From: Microbispora hainanensis
GTDB lineage: Bacteria > Actinomycetota > Actinomycetes > Streptosporangiales > Streptosporangiaceae
Assembly (NCBI RefSeq): GCF_006874475.1
Contig: NZ_VIRM01000003.1
Coordinates: 186,001-250,000, forward strand
Reading direction: 5' to 3'
Length of the DNA stretch: 64,000 nt
In this document: piece after piece, positions 24,598 to 33,519 of the stretch
Numbering within the stretch: position 1 is the stretch's first letter
Layout of the letters: the number at the start of each line of letters is the position of its first letter
The notes under the pieces: model-generated
Seen by the model: the letters and a program-made list of their open reading frames with translations, nothing else
The model's database searches: none
What the model was told of the DNA's origin: nothing
Position numbers and translations under genes: made by a program

Positions 24598-25629
24598 TCA
24601 GCGCGGCACGGCGACGGGGCGCAGCCGATAGACGGCGAGGACGACGGCCGCGAGCAGCACCCAGCCGACGATCCCGGTGATCCCGGCGAGCGCCGCGTTC
24701 GGCGGGGCGTCCGCGTCGCCGAGGAGCAGCGCCTGGCCCGCCACGGCGTTGATCGAGCCGTGCGCGATGACCGCGGGCCACACGCTGCGCGAGCGCAGCC
24801 GCAGCCAGCCGAGCAGTGCGCCGAAGATGACGCAGAAGCCGATGAACAGCACCGCCGCCCAGGCGCCGAGCGCCGGGTAGTTGTAGCCCTTGAGCGTGAG
24901 GGGGGCGTGCCAGAGGCCCCAGATCACCCCCGACAGCACCAGCGCCGGCCACACCGGGGCGGGCCACACCGGGGCGGGCCGCCGCTCCCCCGGGCCGGTC
25001 ATGCCCGCGGACGAGCCGCCCGGCACCTGCGCGACCGCGGGGACGGATCCGGCCGCGGGCACAGATCCGACCTGATGCACGGGGGCGACCGCCGGGTCGC
25101 CGAGCAGGCGCGGCAGCAGCCAGCCCCGCCAGCCCCACTCCTCTCCGAACGCGGGGATCGCGTTGATGAAGGGGGCGATCAGCACGGCCTGCACGATCTG
25201 CAGGGCGTACATGACCTGCGGGTCCAGCGGCACCTTGTCGAGGGCCGCGCCCAGCTGCTCGCGGTAGAGGCTCAGCCCGGCGACGTCGAGGCTCACGGCG
25301 CCGACGGCGGCGCTGGCGAGGAGGGCGACGGCCACGAGCACCGGCACGCCGAGCAGCGCCGCCACCAGGAGCGGGGCCGTCGTGCTCCGGTCGGGCCCGA
25401 GCGTGAGGCCGGTCGCCCGCGCCCATTCCTTGAACGGCGTGCCGCGCCGCCGGATGAGCCACACGGCCAGCACGCCCAGGGACGGCGTGAACATCATCAC
25501 CATGCCGACGAGCTGGAAGGCGCCCGGGCTGAAGGGGCCCGTCCACAGAGGCAGCGCGATCAGCCACGAGGCCCCGAACGCGACGAGGAGGAAGAGCCAG
25601 ACGTCGGAGTGGCGCCGGATCACGGGCAT
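24598..25629 (-). CDS. CPBP-family intramembrane glutamic endopeptidase (Abi/CAAX-like)
   Basis: This membrane protein has eight or more helices and the CPBP motifs: EEWGWRG (motif 1, about residue 165), WGLWHAPL (motif 2) and HGSINA (motif 3). These proteases act in prenyl-protein processing, bacteriocin self-immunity or stress. Between motifs 1 and 2 lies a 45-residue Gly/Pro/Ala-rich insert with internal repeats (GSVPAAGSVPA and APVWPAPVWPA), the latter from a 15-bp DNA duplication at 24948-24977. It is third in line after GntR and DUF1648 genes, with a 63-bp gap, so co-transcription is likely. The start is one of two adjacent ATGs (25632 or 25629). Confidence 0.88.
   Translation of the reverse strand: MPVIRRHSDVWLFLLVAFGASWLIALPLWTGPFSPGAFQLVGMVMMFTPSLGVLAVWLIRRRGTPFKEWARATGLTLGPDRSTTAPLLVAALLGVPVLVAVALLASAAVGAVSLDVAGLSLYREQLGAALDKVPLDPQVMYALQIVQAVLIAPFINAIPAFGEEWGWRGWLLPRLLGDPAVAPVHQVGSVPAAGSVPAVAQVPGGSSAGMTGPGERRPAPVWPAPVWPALVLSGVIWGLWHAPLTLKGYNYPALGAWAAVLFIGFCVIFGALLGWLRLRSRSVWPAVIAHGSINAVAGQALLLGDADAPPNAALAGITGIVGWVLLAAVVLAVYRLRPVAVPR
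24948..24977. repeat. 15-bp tandem duplication in the CPBP gene
   Basis: GCCACACCGGGGCGG is present twice in direct succession and encodes the repeated APVWP in the loop insert of the protease. Confidence 0.85.
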
Positions 25630-25692
25630 CACCTTTCACCAGAGCTCGGAGGGGGTTCGGACGAGGATGCGCGCGGCGCTCGGGCACGCGGG

Positions 25693-26700
25693 TCAGGGCG
25701 ATCGGGTGCCGCGGTGGGCGACGAGCGCGTTGAGCAGGGCGGCGCCGCGCTCGGCGTCGTCCACGCTGATGGCGAGCTGCCCGCCGGAGGTGTAGCGCAC
25801 GACCAGGCACGCGCCGCCGCGGACCATGATCGTGGCCCGTCCGGGGAGGCCGCGGTAGCCCCATCCGCCCACCTGGGACGGATAGCGCTCCTCCACCCAG
25901 GCGCGGTCGATCCGGTCGAGCGGCACCCGCCGCGCGGGCCACCGCAGCGGGCCGAACGCCACCCGCATGCCCTCGGAGCTCACCCTGACCGAGACGGTCG
26001 AGAGCGCGAACCCGGCGAGGCCGACGACGGCCAGCACGGCGGCCGTGTGCCAGGTGCGGTCGGACAGGCCCATGAGCCGGAGCACGGCGAACGCGACGGA
26101 CGCGGCCAGCGCGGCGCCGGAGAGCACAAGGAGCAGCGGGGCCGACGCCGACGACAGCCACACCACCCGCCGCCCCAGTGCGAGGCCGGGGACGGCCGCG
26201 TCCGGCGCGGGCGGCGGCGGCTCGTCCGGCCCACGGCGCGCCGCCCACCCCGCGAGCATGGCGCACGCGACGGCCACGGCGACGACGAGAATCGCCTGCC
26301 AGGTGATCGGAGCCGCCTCCTGCCAGCGGGACCTGCCGAGGTTGGCGGCGATCGACACGGCCTGCACCCCGATCAGGAAGATCCCGGTCCAGGCGAGACC
26401 GGCGACGATCCCGGCCCGGCCGGCTCGCGAGGCGACGAGGCGCCGCCGCCCGAAGGCGAGGAACGACACCGCGAGCACCACCCAGAGCGCCAGGGGGACG
26501 GCCGTGAGGAAGACGGCCGGAGCGGAGCCGTCGGGCGCGCCGGACGGACCCCAATGGGTGGCCACCGGGTCCGGCAGGCGATCGGAGAACACCAGTGGCA
26601 CCGCCACGAGCACGGCGGCCACCAGGATGAACCAGGCCCCGCCGGCCAGGAGGAATCGGGTGCGGAAGCCGGTCGTGGAGATGTCCTGCGTGTCTGTCAT
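25693..26700 (-). CDS. DUF1648-domain membrane protein
   Basis: This 335-residue protein has about seven helices. The DUF1648 signature LPDPVATHWGPSGAPDG is near residue 42, after the first helix. The C-terminal third is soluble and resembles a PH-like beta domain (VSSEGMRVAFGPLRWPARRVPLDRIDRAWVEE), ending with TRSP. DUF1648 proteins commonly pair with small GntR/YtrA-type regulators, as in SdpI-like immunity proteins of Bacillus. Its ATG overlaps the GntR stop by 4 bp. A role in peptide stress or immunity is inference. Confidence 0.85.
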   Translation of the reverse strand: MTDTQDISTTGFRTRFLLAGGAWFILVAAVLVAVPLVFSDRLPDPVATHWGPSGAPDGSAPAVFLTAVPLALWVVLAVSFLAFGRRRLVASRAGRAGIVAGLAWTGIFLIGVQAVSIAANLGRSRWQEAAPITWQAILVVAVAVACAMLAGWAARRGPDEPPPPAPDAAVPGLALGRRVVWLSSASAPLLLVLSGAALAASVAFAVLRLMGLSDRTWHTAAVLAVVGLAGFALSTVSVRVSSEGMRVAFGPLRWPARRVPLDRIDRAWVEERYPSQVGGWGYRGLPGRATIMVRGGACLVVRYTSGGQLAISVDDAERGAALLNALVAHRGTRSP

Positions 26701-27056
26701 GCCATTTCCTTGCCGACGTCCCTGACCAGGGCAACGACGTCATCGGGGGTGAGGCCATACCGGGCGGCCTCGTCGAGCAGGTCGCGCGCACGCGTCCGCA
26801 GCGCCGCGCGGCCGTCCGGCCGCCGCAGCACGGACACGCCGCGCCCACGGCGGAACTCCAGCAGGCCCTCGTCGCGCAGGTCGCGCAGCGAGCGCAGCAC
26901 GGTGTTCGCGTTGACGCCCAGCGCGTGGGCGAGATCGCGGGCCGGCGGGAGCCGATCGCCGGGGGCGATGTCCCCGGCTCCGATCGCGCGCCGTATGGCG
27001 GCGGCCACCTGCTCGTGCAGGGGCCGCGGATCGTTGAGATCGAGCGTGAGCAACAT
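26697..27056 (-). CDS. GntR-family repressor (YtrA-like, 119 aa)
   Basis: The protein has an N-terminal winged helix-turn-helix (PLHEQVAAAIRRAIGAGDIAPGDRLPPARDLAHALGVNANTVLRSLRDL) and only a short C-terminal dimerisation tail, which defines the YtrA subfamily. YtrA regulators usually control the membrane transport or immunity genes that follow them. The two operators just upstream, one directly abutting its start codon, indicate autoregulation. It heads the operon GntR-DUF1648-CPBP. Confidence 0.93.
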   Translation of the reverse strand: MLLTLDLNDPRPLHEQVAAAIRRAIGAGDIAPGDRLPPARDLAHALGVNANTVLRSLRDLRDEGLLEFRRGRGVSVLRRPDGRAALRTRARDLLDEAARYGLTPDDVVALVRDVGKEMA

Positions 27057-27057
27057 A

Positions 27058-27076
27058 GTGCTAGTGACATTAGCAC
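27058..27076. promoter_or_regulatory. GntR operator 1
   Basis: GTGCTA-N7-TAGCAC is a perfect inverted repeat, 1 bp upstream of the gntR start codon. Occupancy would block gntR transcription or initiation. Confidence 0.8.
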
Positions 27077-27096
27077 CATAAGCCGGAAAGGCCTAG

Positions 27097-27121
27097 ATGG
27101 TGCTACTTTCATTGGCACCAT
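27097..27121. promoter_or_regulatory. GntR operator 2
   Basis: ATGGTGCTA-N7-TGGCACCAT matches 8 of 9 positions and repeats operator 1 with the same 7-bp spacer. Its centre is 42 bp from that of operator 1, so both lie on the same DNA face. Confidence 0.8.
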
Positions 27122-27192
27122 CGGGATTACCGATAGGTAGGATGAACCCTCGTTTATGCGTAGCCGAGTCAGCCCAGCTAGCATCGGCTCAC

Positions 27193-28713
27193 GTGACCAC
27201 AGTGCGCATAAACGCATCTGACGCGGTCTCCATCGAGACCAGTGCTCTCATAATCGGCGTCCACACGACCCCGGAGGGTCCACGCCCGGCTCCCGGAGGC
27301 GAAGGCCTCGATCAGGCCCTGGACGGACGACTCGCCGAGATCCTCACCACAATGGGATTCAGCGGCAAGGCCGAAGAGGTCGTCAAGATCCCCACTCTCG
27401 GGGCGCTGCCCGCGCCCGTCGCCGTCGCCGTGGGCCTCGGCGACGCGCCGCAGGACGGCGCCGAGGGCGGCTACGACCTGGAAACCCTGCGCCGGGCGGC
27501 CGGGGCGGCCGTCCGCTCGCTCGCAGGCACGGCGTCCGCCGCGCTCGCCCTGCCCGCCCGTACGGCCGCCGAGGCCGAGGCCGTGGCGCTGGGCGGCCTG
27601 CTCGGCGCCTACGACTTCACGCGCTACCGCACCAACGGCGACCTCAAGCCGCCCGTCGGCGAGCTGACCGTGCTGTCCGGCGCGGCCGGGGCCGAGGAGG
27701 CCGTCGCGCACGCGACGACGCTCGCCGGCTCGGTCACGCTCGTCCGCGACCTGGTGAACACGCCGCCGTCCGACCTGTGGCCCGCGCGCTTCGCCGAGAT
27801 CGCCCAGGAGACCGGCGGCGAGGCCGGCCTGTCGGTCGAGGTGCTCGACGAGGTCAGGCTCAAGGAGGACGGCTACGGCGGCATCATCGGCGTCGGCCAG
27901 GGCTCGATCAACCCGCCCCGCCTGGTCCGCGTCGCCTATAGCCACCCCGAGGCCACCCGGAAGGTCGCGTTCGTCGGCAAGGGCATCACCTTCGACTCCG
28001 GCGGCCTGTCGCTCAAGCCCTCCGCGTCCATGGACTGGATGAAGTCGGACATGGGCGGAGCGGGAGCGGTGTTCGGTGCGCTCCTCGCGATCGCACGGCT
28101 GGGCCTGCCCGTCAACGCGGTCGGCTACCTCTGCCTCGCGGAGAACATGCCCTCGGGCAGCGCCCAGCGCCCCTCCGACGTCCTGCACACCTACAGCGGC
28201 AAGACCGTCGAGGTGCTCGACACCGACGCCGAGGGCCGCCTGGTGCTGATCGACGGCATCGCCCGCGCCGCCGAGGACGAGCCCGACGTGATCATCGACG
28301 TCGCCACCCTGACCGGCGCCCAGATCGTGGCGCTCGGGTGGCGTACGGCCGGCGTGATGTCCAACGACGACGACCTCCGCGAGGAGATCGTCCGCATCGC
28401 CGGCGAACAGGGCGAGGCCGCCTGGGGCATGCCGCTGCCCGCCGAGCTGCGCAAGGGGCTCGACTCCGCGGTCGCCGACATCGCCAACCTCCAGCCCGAG
28501 CGGTGGGGCAGCATGCTCGCCGCGGGCATCTTCCTGCGGGAGTTCGTCCCCGCGGGCGTCCGCTGGGCGCACGTGGACATGGCCGGGCCGGCGTTCAACA
28601 AGGGCGAGCCGCACGGCTACACGCCCAAGGGCGGCACCGGCGCGCTGACCCGCACGCTCGTCGCCGTCGCCGAGCGCTACGCGGGGAACGGCACGTCCGC
28701 GCAGGCTGTTTAA
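27193..28713 (+). CDS. pepA: Leucyl aminopeptidase (M17)
   Basis: This 506-residue dinuclear-zinc exopeptidase removes N-terminal residues from peptides and probably forms a hexamer. The catalytic C-terminal domain shows KGITFDSGGLSLKPS (metal-binding Lys and Asp) and DTDAEGRLVLIDG, the M17 signature. The N-terminal domain (about 1-170) is less conserved. The GTG at 27193 is chosen because the protein start then fits the family. No ribosome binding site is evident and a GTG at 27202 is possible. It matches Rv2213 in the conserved order. Confidence 0.94.
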   Translation: MTTVRINASDAVSIETSALIIGVHTTPEGPRPAPGGEGLDQALDGRLAEILTTMGFSGKAEEVVKIPTLGALPAPVAVAVGLGDAPQDGAEGGYDLETLRRAAGAAVRSLAGTASAALALPARTAAEAEAVALGGLLGAYDFTRYRTNGDLKPPVGELTVLSGAAGAEEAVAHATTLAGSVTLVRDLVNTPPSDLWPARFAEIAQETGGEAGLSVEVLDEVRLKEDGYGGIIGVGQGSINPPRLVRVAYSHPEATRKVAFVGKGITFDSGGLSLKPSASMDWMKSDMGGAGAVFGALLAIARLGLPVNAVGYLCLAENMPSGSAQRPSDVLHTYSGKTVEVLDTDAEGRLVLIDGIARAAEDEPDVIIDVATLTGAQIVALGWRTAGVMSNDDDLREEIVRIAGEQGEAAWGMPLPAELRKGLDSAVADIANLQPERWGSMLAAGIFLREFVPAGVRWAHVDMAGPAFNKGEPHGYTPKGGTGALTRTLVAVAERYAGNGTSAQAV

Positions 28714-28751
28714 ACGAGAAAGAGCCCGTGGGCTGCCGGAAGAAGGAAGCC

Positions 28752-28792
28752 GGCCCCGCCGCGGCGTGCCCGCGCGGGCCAGGGCCGGGGCC
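28752..28792 (+). terminator. Possible terminator after pepA
   Basis: GGCCCCG (28752-28758) can pair with CGGGGCC (28786-28792), enclosing a further GCCCGCGCGGGC palindrome. It lies between pepA and lpdA without a U-tract. Confidence 0.45.
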
Positions 28793-28866
28793 ACGATCTT
28801 CCAGGACAAGTGAAAAGATGCTGCCGGGTCCACCCGGCGGTGCGAATACGACCAAGGAGCATTCCA

Positions 28867-30246
28867 GTGGCTGATGGCAGCGGCCCCTACGACATCGTCG
28901 TCCTAGGTGGCGGTAGCGGTGGATACGCCTGTGCCCTGCGGGCGGCCGAGCTCGGCATGAACGTCGTCCTCATCGAGAAGGACAAGGTCGGGGGCACGTG
29001 CCTGCACCGCGGCTGCATCCCCACCAAGGCGCTGCTGCACGCGGCCGAGCTCGCCGACCAGGCTCGCGAGGGCGAGTCGTTCGGCGTCCGCACCCGGCTG
29101 GAGGGCATCGACGTCCCCGGCGTCCACGCGTACAAGGACAAGGTGATCGGGGGCCTCTACAAGGGCCTCGCCGGGCTCATCAAGAGCAAGAAGATCACCG
29201 TGGTCGAGGGCGAGGGCCGCCTGGCCGGCCCCGGCCGCGTCGTGGTCGGCGACCAGGTCTACGAGGGCCGCAACGTCGTGCTGGCGACCGGCTCGGTGCC
29301 CAAGTCGCTGCCCGGCCTCGACATCGACGGCGAGAAGGTGATCAGCAGCGACCACGCGCTGGTCCTCGACCGCGTCCCGTCCTCGGTCGTCATCCTGGGC
29401 GGCGGCGTCATCGGCGTCGAGTTCGCCAGTGTGTGGCGCTCGTTCGGCGCCGAGGTCACCATCGTCGAGGCGCTGCCGCACCTGCTGCCGCTGGAGGACG
29501 AGTCCAGCTCCAAGCTGCTGGAGCGCGCCTTCCGCCGCCGCGGCATCAAGTACGAGCTGGGCGCCCGGTTCGAGAGCGTCAAGACCACCGACACCGGGGT
29601 CGTCGTCTCCCTGGAGAACGGCAAGACCCTCGACGCCGAGATCATGCTCGTCGCCGTCGGCCGCGGCCCGGTCTCGGCCGGCCTCGGCTACGAGGAGAAC
29701 GGCGTCGCGATGGAGCGCGGCTACGTGCTGGTCAACGAGTTCTGCCAGACCAGCGTGCCGGGCGTGTACGCCGTGGGCGACCTGATCCCCACGCTGCAGC
29801 TCGCCCACGTCGGCTTCGCCGAGGGCATCCTGGTCGCCGAGCACATCGCCGGGCTCAACCCGGTGCCGATCGACTACGACGGCGTGCCGCGCATCACCTA
29901 CTCCGAGCCCGAGGTCGCGTCGGTGGGCATCGCCACGTCGGTCGCCCGCGAGCGCGGTCACGACGTCGTCGAGCTGAGCTACAACCTCGCCGGCAACGGC
30001 AGGAGCAAGATCCTGCAGACCCAGGGCGAGGTCAAGGTCGTCGCCGAGCGCGACGGCCGGGTGCTCGGCGTGCACATGGTCGGCAGCCGGGTGGGCGAGC
30101 TGATCGCGGAAGCCCAGCTGATCTTCAACTGGGAGGCCACGCCCGTCGACGTCGCCCAGCTCATCCACCCGCACCCGACCCAGTCCGAGGCTCTCGGCGA
30201 GGCCATGCTGGCCCTGGCCGGCAAGCCGCTGCACGTCCACAACTGA
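28867..30246 (+). CDS. lpdA: Dihydrolipoyl dehydrogenase (E3)
   Basis: This 459-residue flavoprotein reoxidises dihydrolipoyl groups of 2-oxoacid dehydrogenase complexes using NAD. It has the FAD-binding GGGSGGYACALRAAELG start and the redox-active disulfide GGTCLHRGCIPTKALL. The NAD-binding ILGGGVIGVEFASVW segment and the C-terminal HPHPTQSEALGEA (catalytic His-Glu) are also present. AAGGAG lies 7 nt before the GTG at 28867, which fixes the start. sucB follows 33 bp later, so E3 and E2 are made together. Confidence 0.97.
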   Translation: MADGSGPYDIVVLGGGSGGYACALRAAELGMNVVLIEKDKVGGTCLHRGCIPTKALLHAAELADQAREGESFGVRTRLEGIDVPGVHAYKDKVIGGLYKGLAGLIKSKKITVVEGEGRLAGPGRVVVGDQVYEGRNVVLATGSVPKSLPGLDIDGEKVISSDHALVLDRVPSSVVILGGGVIGVEFASVWRSFGAEVTIVEALPHLLPLEDESSSKLLERAFRRRGIKYELGARFESVKTTDTGVVVSLENGKTLDAEIMLVAVGRGPVSAGLGYEENGVAMERGYVLVNEFCQTSVPGVYAVGDLIPTLQLAHVGFAEGILVAEHIAGLNPVPIDYDGVPRITYSEPEVASVGIATSVARERGHDVVELSYNLAGNGRSKILQTQGEVKVVAERDGRVLGVHMVGSRVGELIAEAQLIFNWEATPVDVAQLIHPHPTQSEALGEAMLALAGKPLHVHN

Positions 30247-30279
30247 AGCCCTCCTAGCGAACGCGAGAGAAGACACACC

Positions 30280-31746
30280 ATGCCGGTCTCCGTAACCATG
30301 CCCCAGCTCGGCGAGAGCGTTACCGAGGGCACCGTCACCCGTTGGCTGAAGAAGGAAGGCGACCGCGTCGAGGCCGACGAGCCGCTCCTCGAGGTGTCGA
30401 CCGACAAGGTCGACACCGAGATCCCGTCGCCGTCCGCCGGCTACCTGACCAAGATCATCGTCGGTGAGGACGAGACGGTCGAGGTCGGCGCCGAGCTCGC
30501 CCTGATCGACTCCGAGGCGGGCGCCGCTCCGGCCGCCGCCGAGCCGGCGGCTCCGGCTCCCGCTCCGCAGCCCGAGCCGGAACCCGCTCCGGCCCCCGCG
30601 CAGGCGGCGGCGCCCGAGCCCGCTCCGGCCGCGCCGATCTCGTCGATCCCGCAGCCCGCGCCCGCCGTGGTGACGCCGCAGCAGGCGCCCCCGGCGCCCG
30701 CCCCGGCCCCGCAGGCCCCGGCCCCGCAGCCGCCCGCCCCGGCCGCGCAGCCGAGCGAGCCGACCCCGCTGCCCTCGTCCGGTGAGGGCCCGTACGTCAC
30801 GCCGCTGGTCCGCAAGCTCGCCGCCGAGCACGGCGTCGACCTCGACTCGCTGACCGGCACCGGTGTCGGCGGCCGGATCCGCAAGCAGGACGTGATCGAG
30901 GCCGCCCGCGTCCAGCGCGAGCAGGCCACCGCCGCTCCGGCCCCGCAGGCGGCGCCCGCCCAGGCGCCCGCCGCCCCGGCCGCCGCCGCGCCCGCCGCCT
31001 CGGAGGTGCGGGTGGACACCACGCTGCGCGGCCGTACGGAGAAGATGTCGCGCCTGCGTCAGACCATCGCCAAGCGCATGGTGGAGTCGCTGCAGGTCTC
31101 GGCCCAGCTCACCACCGTGGTCGAGGTCGACGTCACCCGCATCGCCCGCCTGCGCGACCGGGCCAAGGACGAGTTCCTGCGGCGCGAGGGCGTGAAGCTG
31201 TCGTTCATGCCGTTCTTCGCGATGGCCACGGTCGAGGCGCTCAAGCAGCACCCGAAGCTGAACGCGACGATCAACAGTGAGACCAACGAGGTCACCTACT
31301 TCGACGCCGAGCACCTGGCCTTCGCGACCGACACCGAGCGCGGCCTGATCGTCCCGGTGATCAAGAACGCCGGCGACCTCAACATCGCCGGGCTCGCCCG
31401 GAAGATCGCCGACCTGGCCGAGCGCACCCGCACCAACAAGGTGAGCCCCGACGAGCTGACCGGCGGCACGTTCACGCTGACCAACACCGGCAGCCGGGGC
31501 GCGCTGTTCGACACGCCGATCCTCAACCAGCCGCAGGTCGGCATGCTGGGCACCGGCGCGGTCGTCAAGCGCCCGGTCGTCGTCGACACCCCGGAGGGCG
31601 AGGTCATCGCGGTCCGCTCGATGGTGTACCTCGCGCTCAGCTACGACCACCGCCTGGTCGACGGCGCCGACGCGGCCCGCTTCCTCACGACGATCAAGCA
31701 CCGTCTCGAGGAGGGCCGCTTCGAGGCCCAGCTCGGCCTGGCGTAG
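30280..31746 (+). CDS. sucB: Dihydrolipoamide acyltransferase (E2) of a 2-oxoacid dehydrogenase complex
   Basis: The 488-residue E2 core has a single N-terminal lipoyl domain (lipoyl-Lys 43 in VSTDKVDTE) and a Pro/Ala linker to about residue 165. A peripheral subunit-binding domain follows ([17 protein letters not shown]), then a second linker and a catalytic domain with SYDHRLVDG near the C-terminus. Many actinobacterial E2s have two or three lipoyl domains, so this one is short. It corresponds to DlaT/Rv2215, which serves pyruvate dehydrogenase in mycobacteria, so the substrate (succinyl or acetyl) is not settled by sequence. LipB and LipA, which lipoylate it, are encoded 2-5 kb downstream. 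Confidence 0.93.
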   Translation: MPVSVTMPQLGESVTEGTVTRWLKKEGDRVEADEPLLEVSTDKVDTEIPSPSAGYLTKIIVGEDETVEVGAELALIDSEAGAAPAAAEPAAPAPAPQPEPEPAPAPAQAAAPEPAPAAPISSIPQPAPAVVTPQQAPPAPAPAPQAPAPQPPAPAAQPSEPTPLPSSGEGPYVTPLVRKLAAEHGVDLDSLTGTGVGGRIRKQDVIEAARVQREQATAAPAPQAAPAQAPAAPAAAAPAASEVRVDTTLRGRTEKMSRLRQTIAKRMVESLQVSAQLTTVVEVDVTRIARLRDRAKDEFLRREGVKLSFMPFFAMATVEALKQHPKLNATINSETNEVTYFDAEHLAFATDTERGLIVPVIKNAGDLNIAGLARKIADLAERTRTNKVSPDELTGGTFTLTNTGSRGALFDTPILNQPQVGMLGTGAVVKRPVVVDTPEGEVIAVRSMVYLALSYDHRLVDGADAARFLTTIKHRLEEGRFEAQLGLA

Positions 31747-31789
31747 CCGTACGCCGGGGGCGGCGCGAGCCGCACTCCCGGACACCACA

Positions 31790-31818
31790 GGGCCGTCCCG
31801 CGCTCGGCGGGGCGGCCC
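31790..31818 (+). terminator. Terminator after sucB
   Basis: GGGCCGTCCCGC (31790-31801) pairs with GCGGGGCGGCCC (31807-31818), 11 of 12, with a 5-nt loop, followed by CGTTCGTTT. Confidence 0.85.
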
Positions 31819-31832
31819 CGTTCGTTTCCGGG

Positions 31833-31839
31833 TAATGAT
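31833..31839 (+). promoter_or_regulatory. Putative -10 element of the TIGR01777 oxidoreductase gene
   Basis: TAATGAT lies 6 nt before the GTG at 31846, favouring a leaderless start there over the ATG at 31855. Confidence 0.4.
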
Positions 31840-31845
31840 CTGTGC

Positions 31846-32745
31846 GTGGAGACGATGACGACAGTGGTGACAGGCTCCTCGGGGCTGCTCGGAACGGCCC
31901 TGGTGAGCGCGCTGCGCGCCGAGGGACACGAGGTGCGCCGTCTCGTACGACGCGCACCCGCCGGGCCCGACGAGTGCTTCTGGGACCCGGAGGGCGACGT
32001 GCTCGACCCCGCGGCGCTTGAAGGCGCGGACGCGGTCGTCCACCTGGCCGGCGCCGGCATCGGCGAGCGCCGGTGGACCGAGGCGTACAAGCGGGAGCTG
32101 GTGAACAGCCGCGTCAGCGGCACGCACATCCTCGCCGCCGCGATGGCCCGCGCCGAGCGCGGGCCGCGGGTGCTGCTGTCCTCCTCCGCGATCGGCTTCT
32201 ACGGCGACACCGGGGATCGTGCCGTGGACGAGTCAGCGCCGGCCGGCACGGGCTTCCTCGCCGATCTCGCGCGCGCCTGGGAGGCCGCCACCGCGCCCGC
32301 CGAAGAGGCGGGCGTGCGAGTGACGCTGCTGCGCAGCGGAATGGTGCTCAGCGGCCGGGGCGGCGCGCTCGCCCGGCTGCTGCCGATCTTCAAGATGGGC
32401 GCGGGCGCCGTGCTCGGCAGCGGCAGGCAGTACGTCTCGTGGATCTCGCTGCCCGACTGGGTCGACGCGGTCCGTTTCCTGCTCGCGCACGAGCTCGCGG
32501 GGCCGGTGAACCTCACGGCTCCCGAGCCGGTGACCAACGCCGAATACACGGCCGCGCTCGCCGAGGCGGTGCGGCGCCCGACGATGCCGCTGCCGGCCCC
32601 GCGCTTCGCGCTGCGCCTGGCGCTCGGGGAGTTCGCGGAGGAGGCACTGCTCGCGGGCCCGCGGGTGCTCCCCCGGCGGCTGCTCGACGCGGGTCACCGG
32701 TTCGCCCATCCCACCGTCGGCGAGGCGCTCGCCGCCGTACTCTGA
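31846..32745 (+). CDS. TIGR01777-family NAD(P)-binding epimerase/oxidoreductase
   Basis: This extended SDR protein of about 300 residues has the Rossmann glycine motif [14 protein letters not shown] at its start. The SSAIGFYGD segment contains the active-site Tyr-type motif, and [17 protein letters not shown] and the C-terminal DUF1731 domain ([27 protein letters not shown]) follow. Its function is unknown; E. coli YfcH is the best-known relative. It corresponds to Rv2216 and lies between sucB and lipB. Start: leaderless GTG at 31846, or ATG at 31855. Confidence 0.92.
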   Translation: METMTTVVTGSSGLLGTALVSALRAEGHEVRRLVRRAPAGPDECFWDPEGDVLDPAALEGADAVVHLAGAGIGERRWTEAYKRELVNSRVSGTHILAAAMARAERGPRVLLSSSAIGFYGDTGDRAVDESAPAGTGFLADLARAWEAATAPAEEAGVRVTLLRSGMVLSGRGGALARLLPIFKMGAGAVLGSGRQYVSWISLPDWVDAVRFLLAHELAGPVNLTAPEPVTNAEYTAALAEAVRRPTMPLPAPRFALRLALGEFAEEALLAGPRVLPRRLLDAGHRFAHPTVGEALAAVL

Positions 32746-32778
32746 AGAGTCACTCGATCCGGGAACAGGAGTGTGGGC

Positions 32779-33519
32779 ATGAGCCGCATCGGGCAGTCGC
32801 ACATCGTCGCCATCGGAGGCGGATCGTTCCGGCAGACGGAGCGATACGGGTTCATCGAGCCGACCGCCCTGCTGCGTTACGTCCTCGACCTGACCGGTCA
32901 GGACCGCCCCAAGCTCGGCCTGCTCGCCACCGCCACCGGCGACGACGCCGACTGGCTGCTCAAGATGTACGGCGCGTTCGCCCGCTGGGACGTCGAGGTG
33001 AGCCACCTGACGGTCTTCCCCATGCCGAACGTCGAGGACCCCCGCGAGTGGATTCTGGAGCAGGACGCGATCTACGTGAGCGGCGGCAGCGTCGCCAACC
33101 TCGCCGCGCTGTGGCGGCTGCACGGCCTGGACGAGGCGTTCGCCGAGGCCTGGCGGGCGGGCATCGTGCTGTCCGGGCAGAGCGCCGGCGCGCTGTGCTG
33201 GCACGTCGGCGGCAACACCGACTCGTTCGGGCCGGCGCTGCGTCCCTGGGCCGAGGGCCTGGGCCTGCTGCCCTACTCGTGCGGCGTCCACTACAACTCC
33301 GACCCCCAGCGGCGGGCGCTGCTGCACGAGTCGGTCGCGTCGGGCGAGCTGCCCGAGGGGTACGCCGCCGACGAGGGCGTGGCACTGCACTACGTGGGCA
33401 CCGAGTTCATCCAGGCCGTGACCACCGACCCCCAGGGGTACGCCTACCGGATCGAGCGGGACGGGTCCGCAGTGAAGGAGCTGCGTATCGAGCCCCGGCT
33501 GCTGACCTCTACGCTGTGA
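32779..33519 (+). CDS. Peptidase S51 / type 1 glutamine amidotransferase-like protein
   Basis: This 246-residue protein has the class I GATase-like fold with a serine nucleophile in [11 protein letters not shown], characteristic of peptidase E and cyanophycinase relatives. Other family segments are [10 protein letters not shown] near the N-terminus and [12 protein letters not shown] in the middle. Peptidase E cleaves Asp-X dipeptides; the substrate here is unproven. The ATG at 32779 is selected by ACAGGAG 7 nt upstream. The stop overlaps the preferred lipB GTG by 4 bp. Confidence 0.9.
   Translation: MSRIGQSHIVAIGGGSFRQTERYGFIEPTALLRYVLDLTGQDRPKLGLLATATGDDADWLLKMYGAFARWDVEVSHLTVFPMPNVEDPREWILEQDAIYVSGGSVANLAALWRLHGLDEAFAEAWRAGIVLSGQSAGALCWHVGGNTDSFGPALRPWAEGLGLLPYSCGVHYNSDPQRRALLHESVASGELPEGYAADEGVALHYVGTEFIQAVTTDPQGYAYRIERDGSAVKELRIEPRLLTSTL

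Noticed and set aside
28903-32127. Very long minus-strand open frame (over 1000 codons) opposite lpdA, sucB and the TIGR01777 gene
   Set aside because: It is the low-complexity mirror of well-supported plus-strand genes; high GC at third positions removes stop codons on the opposite strand.
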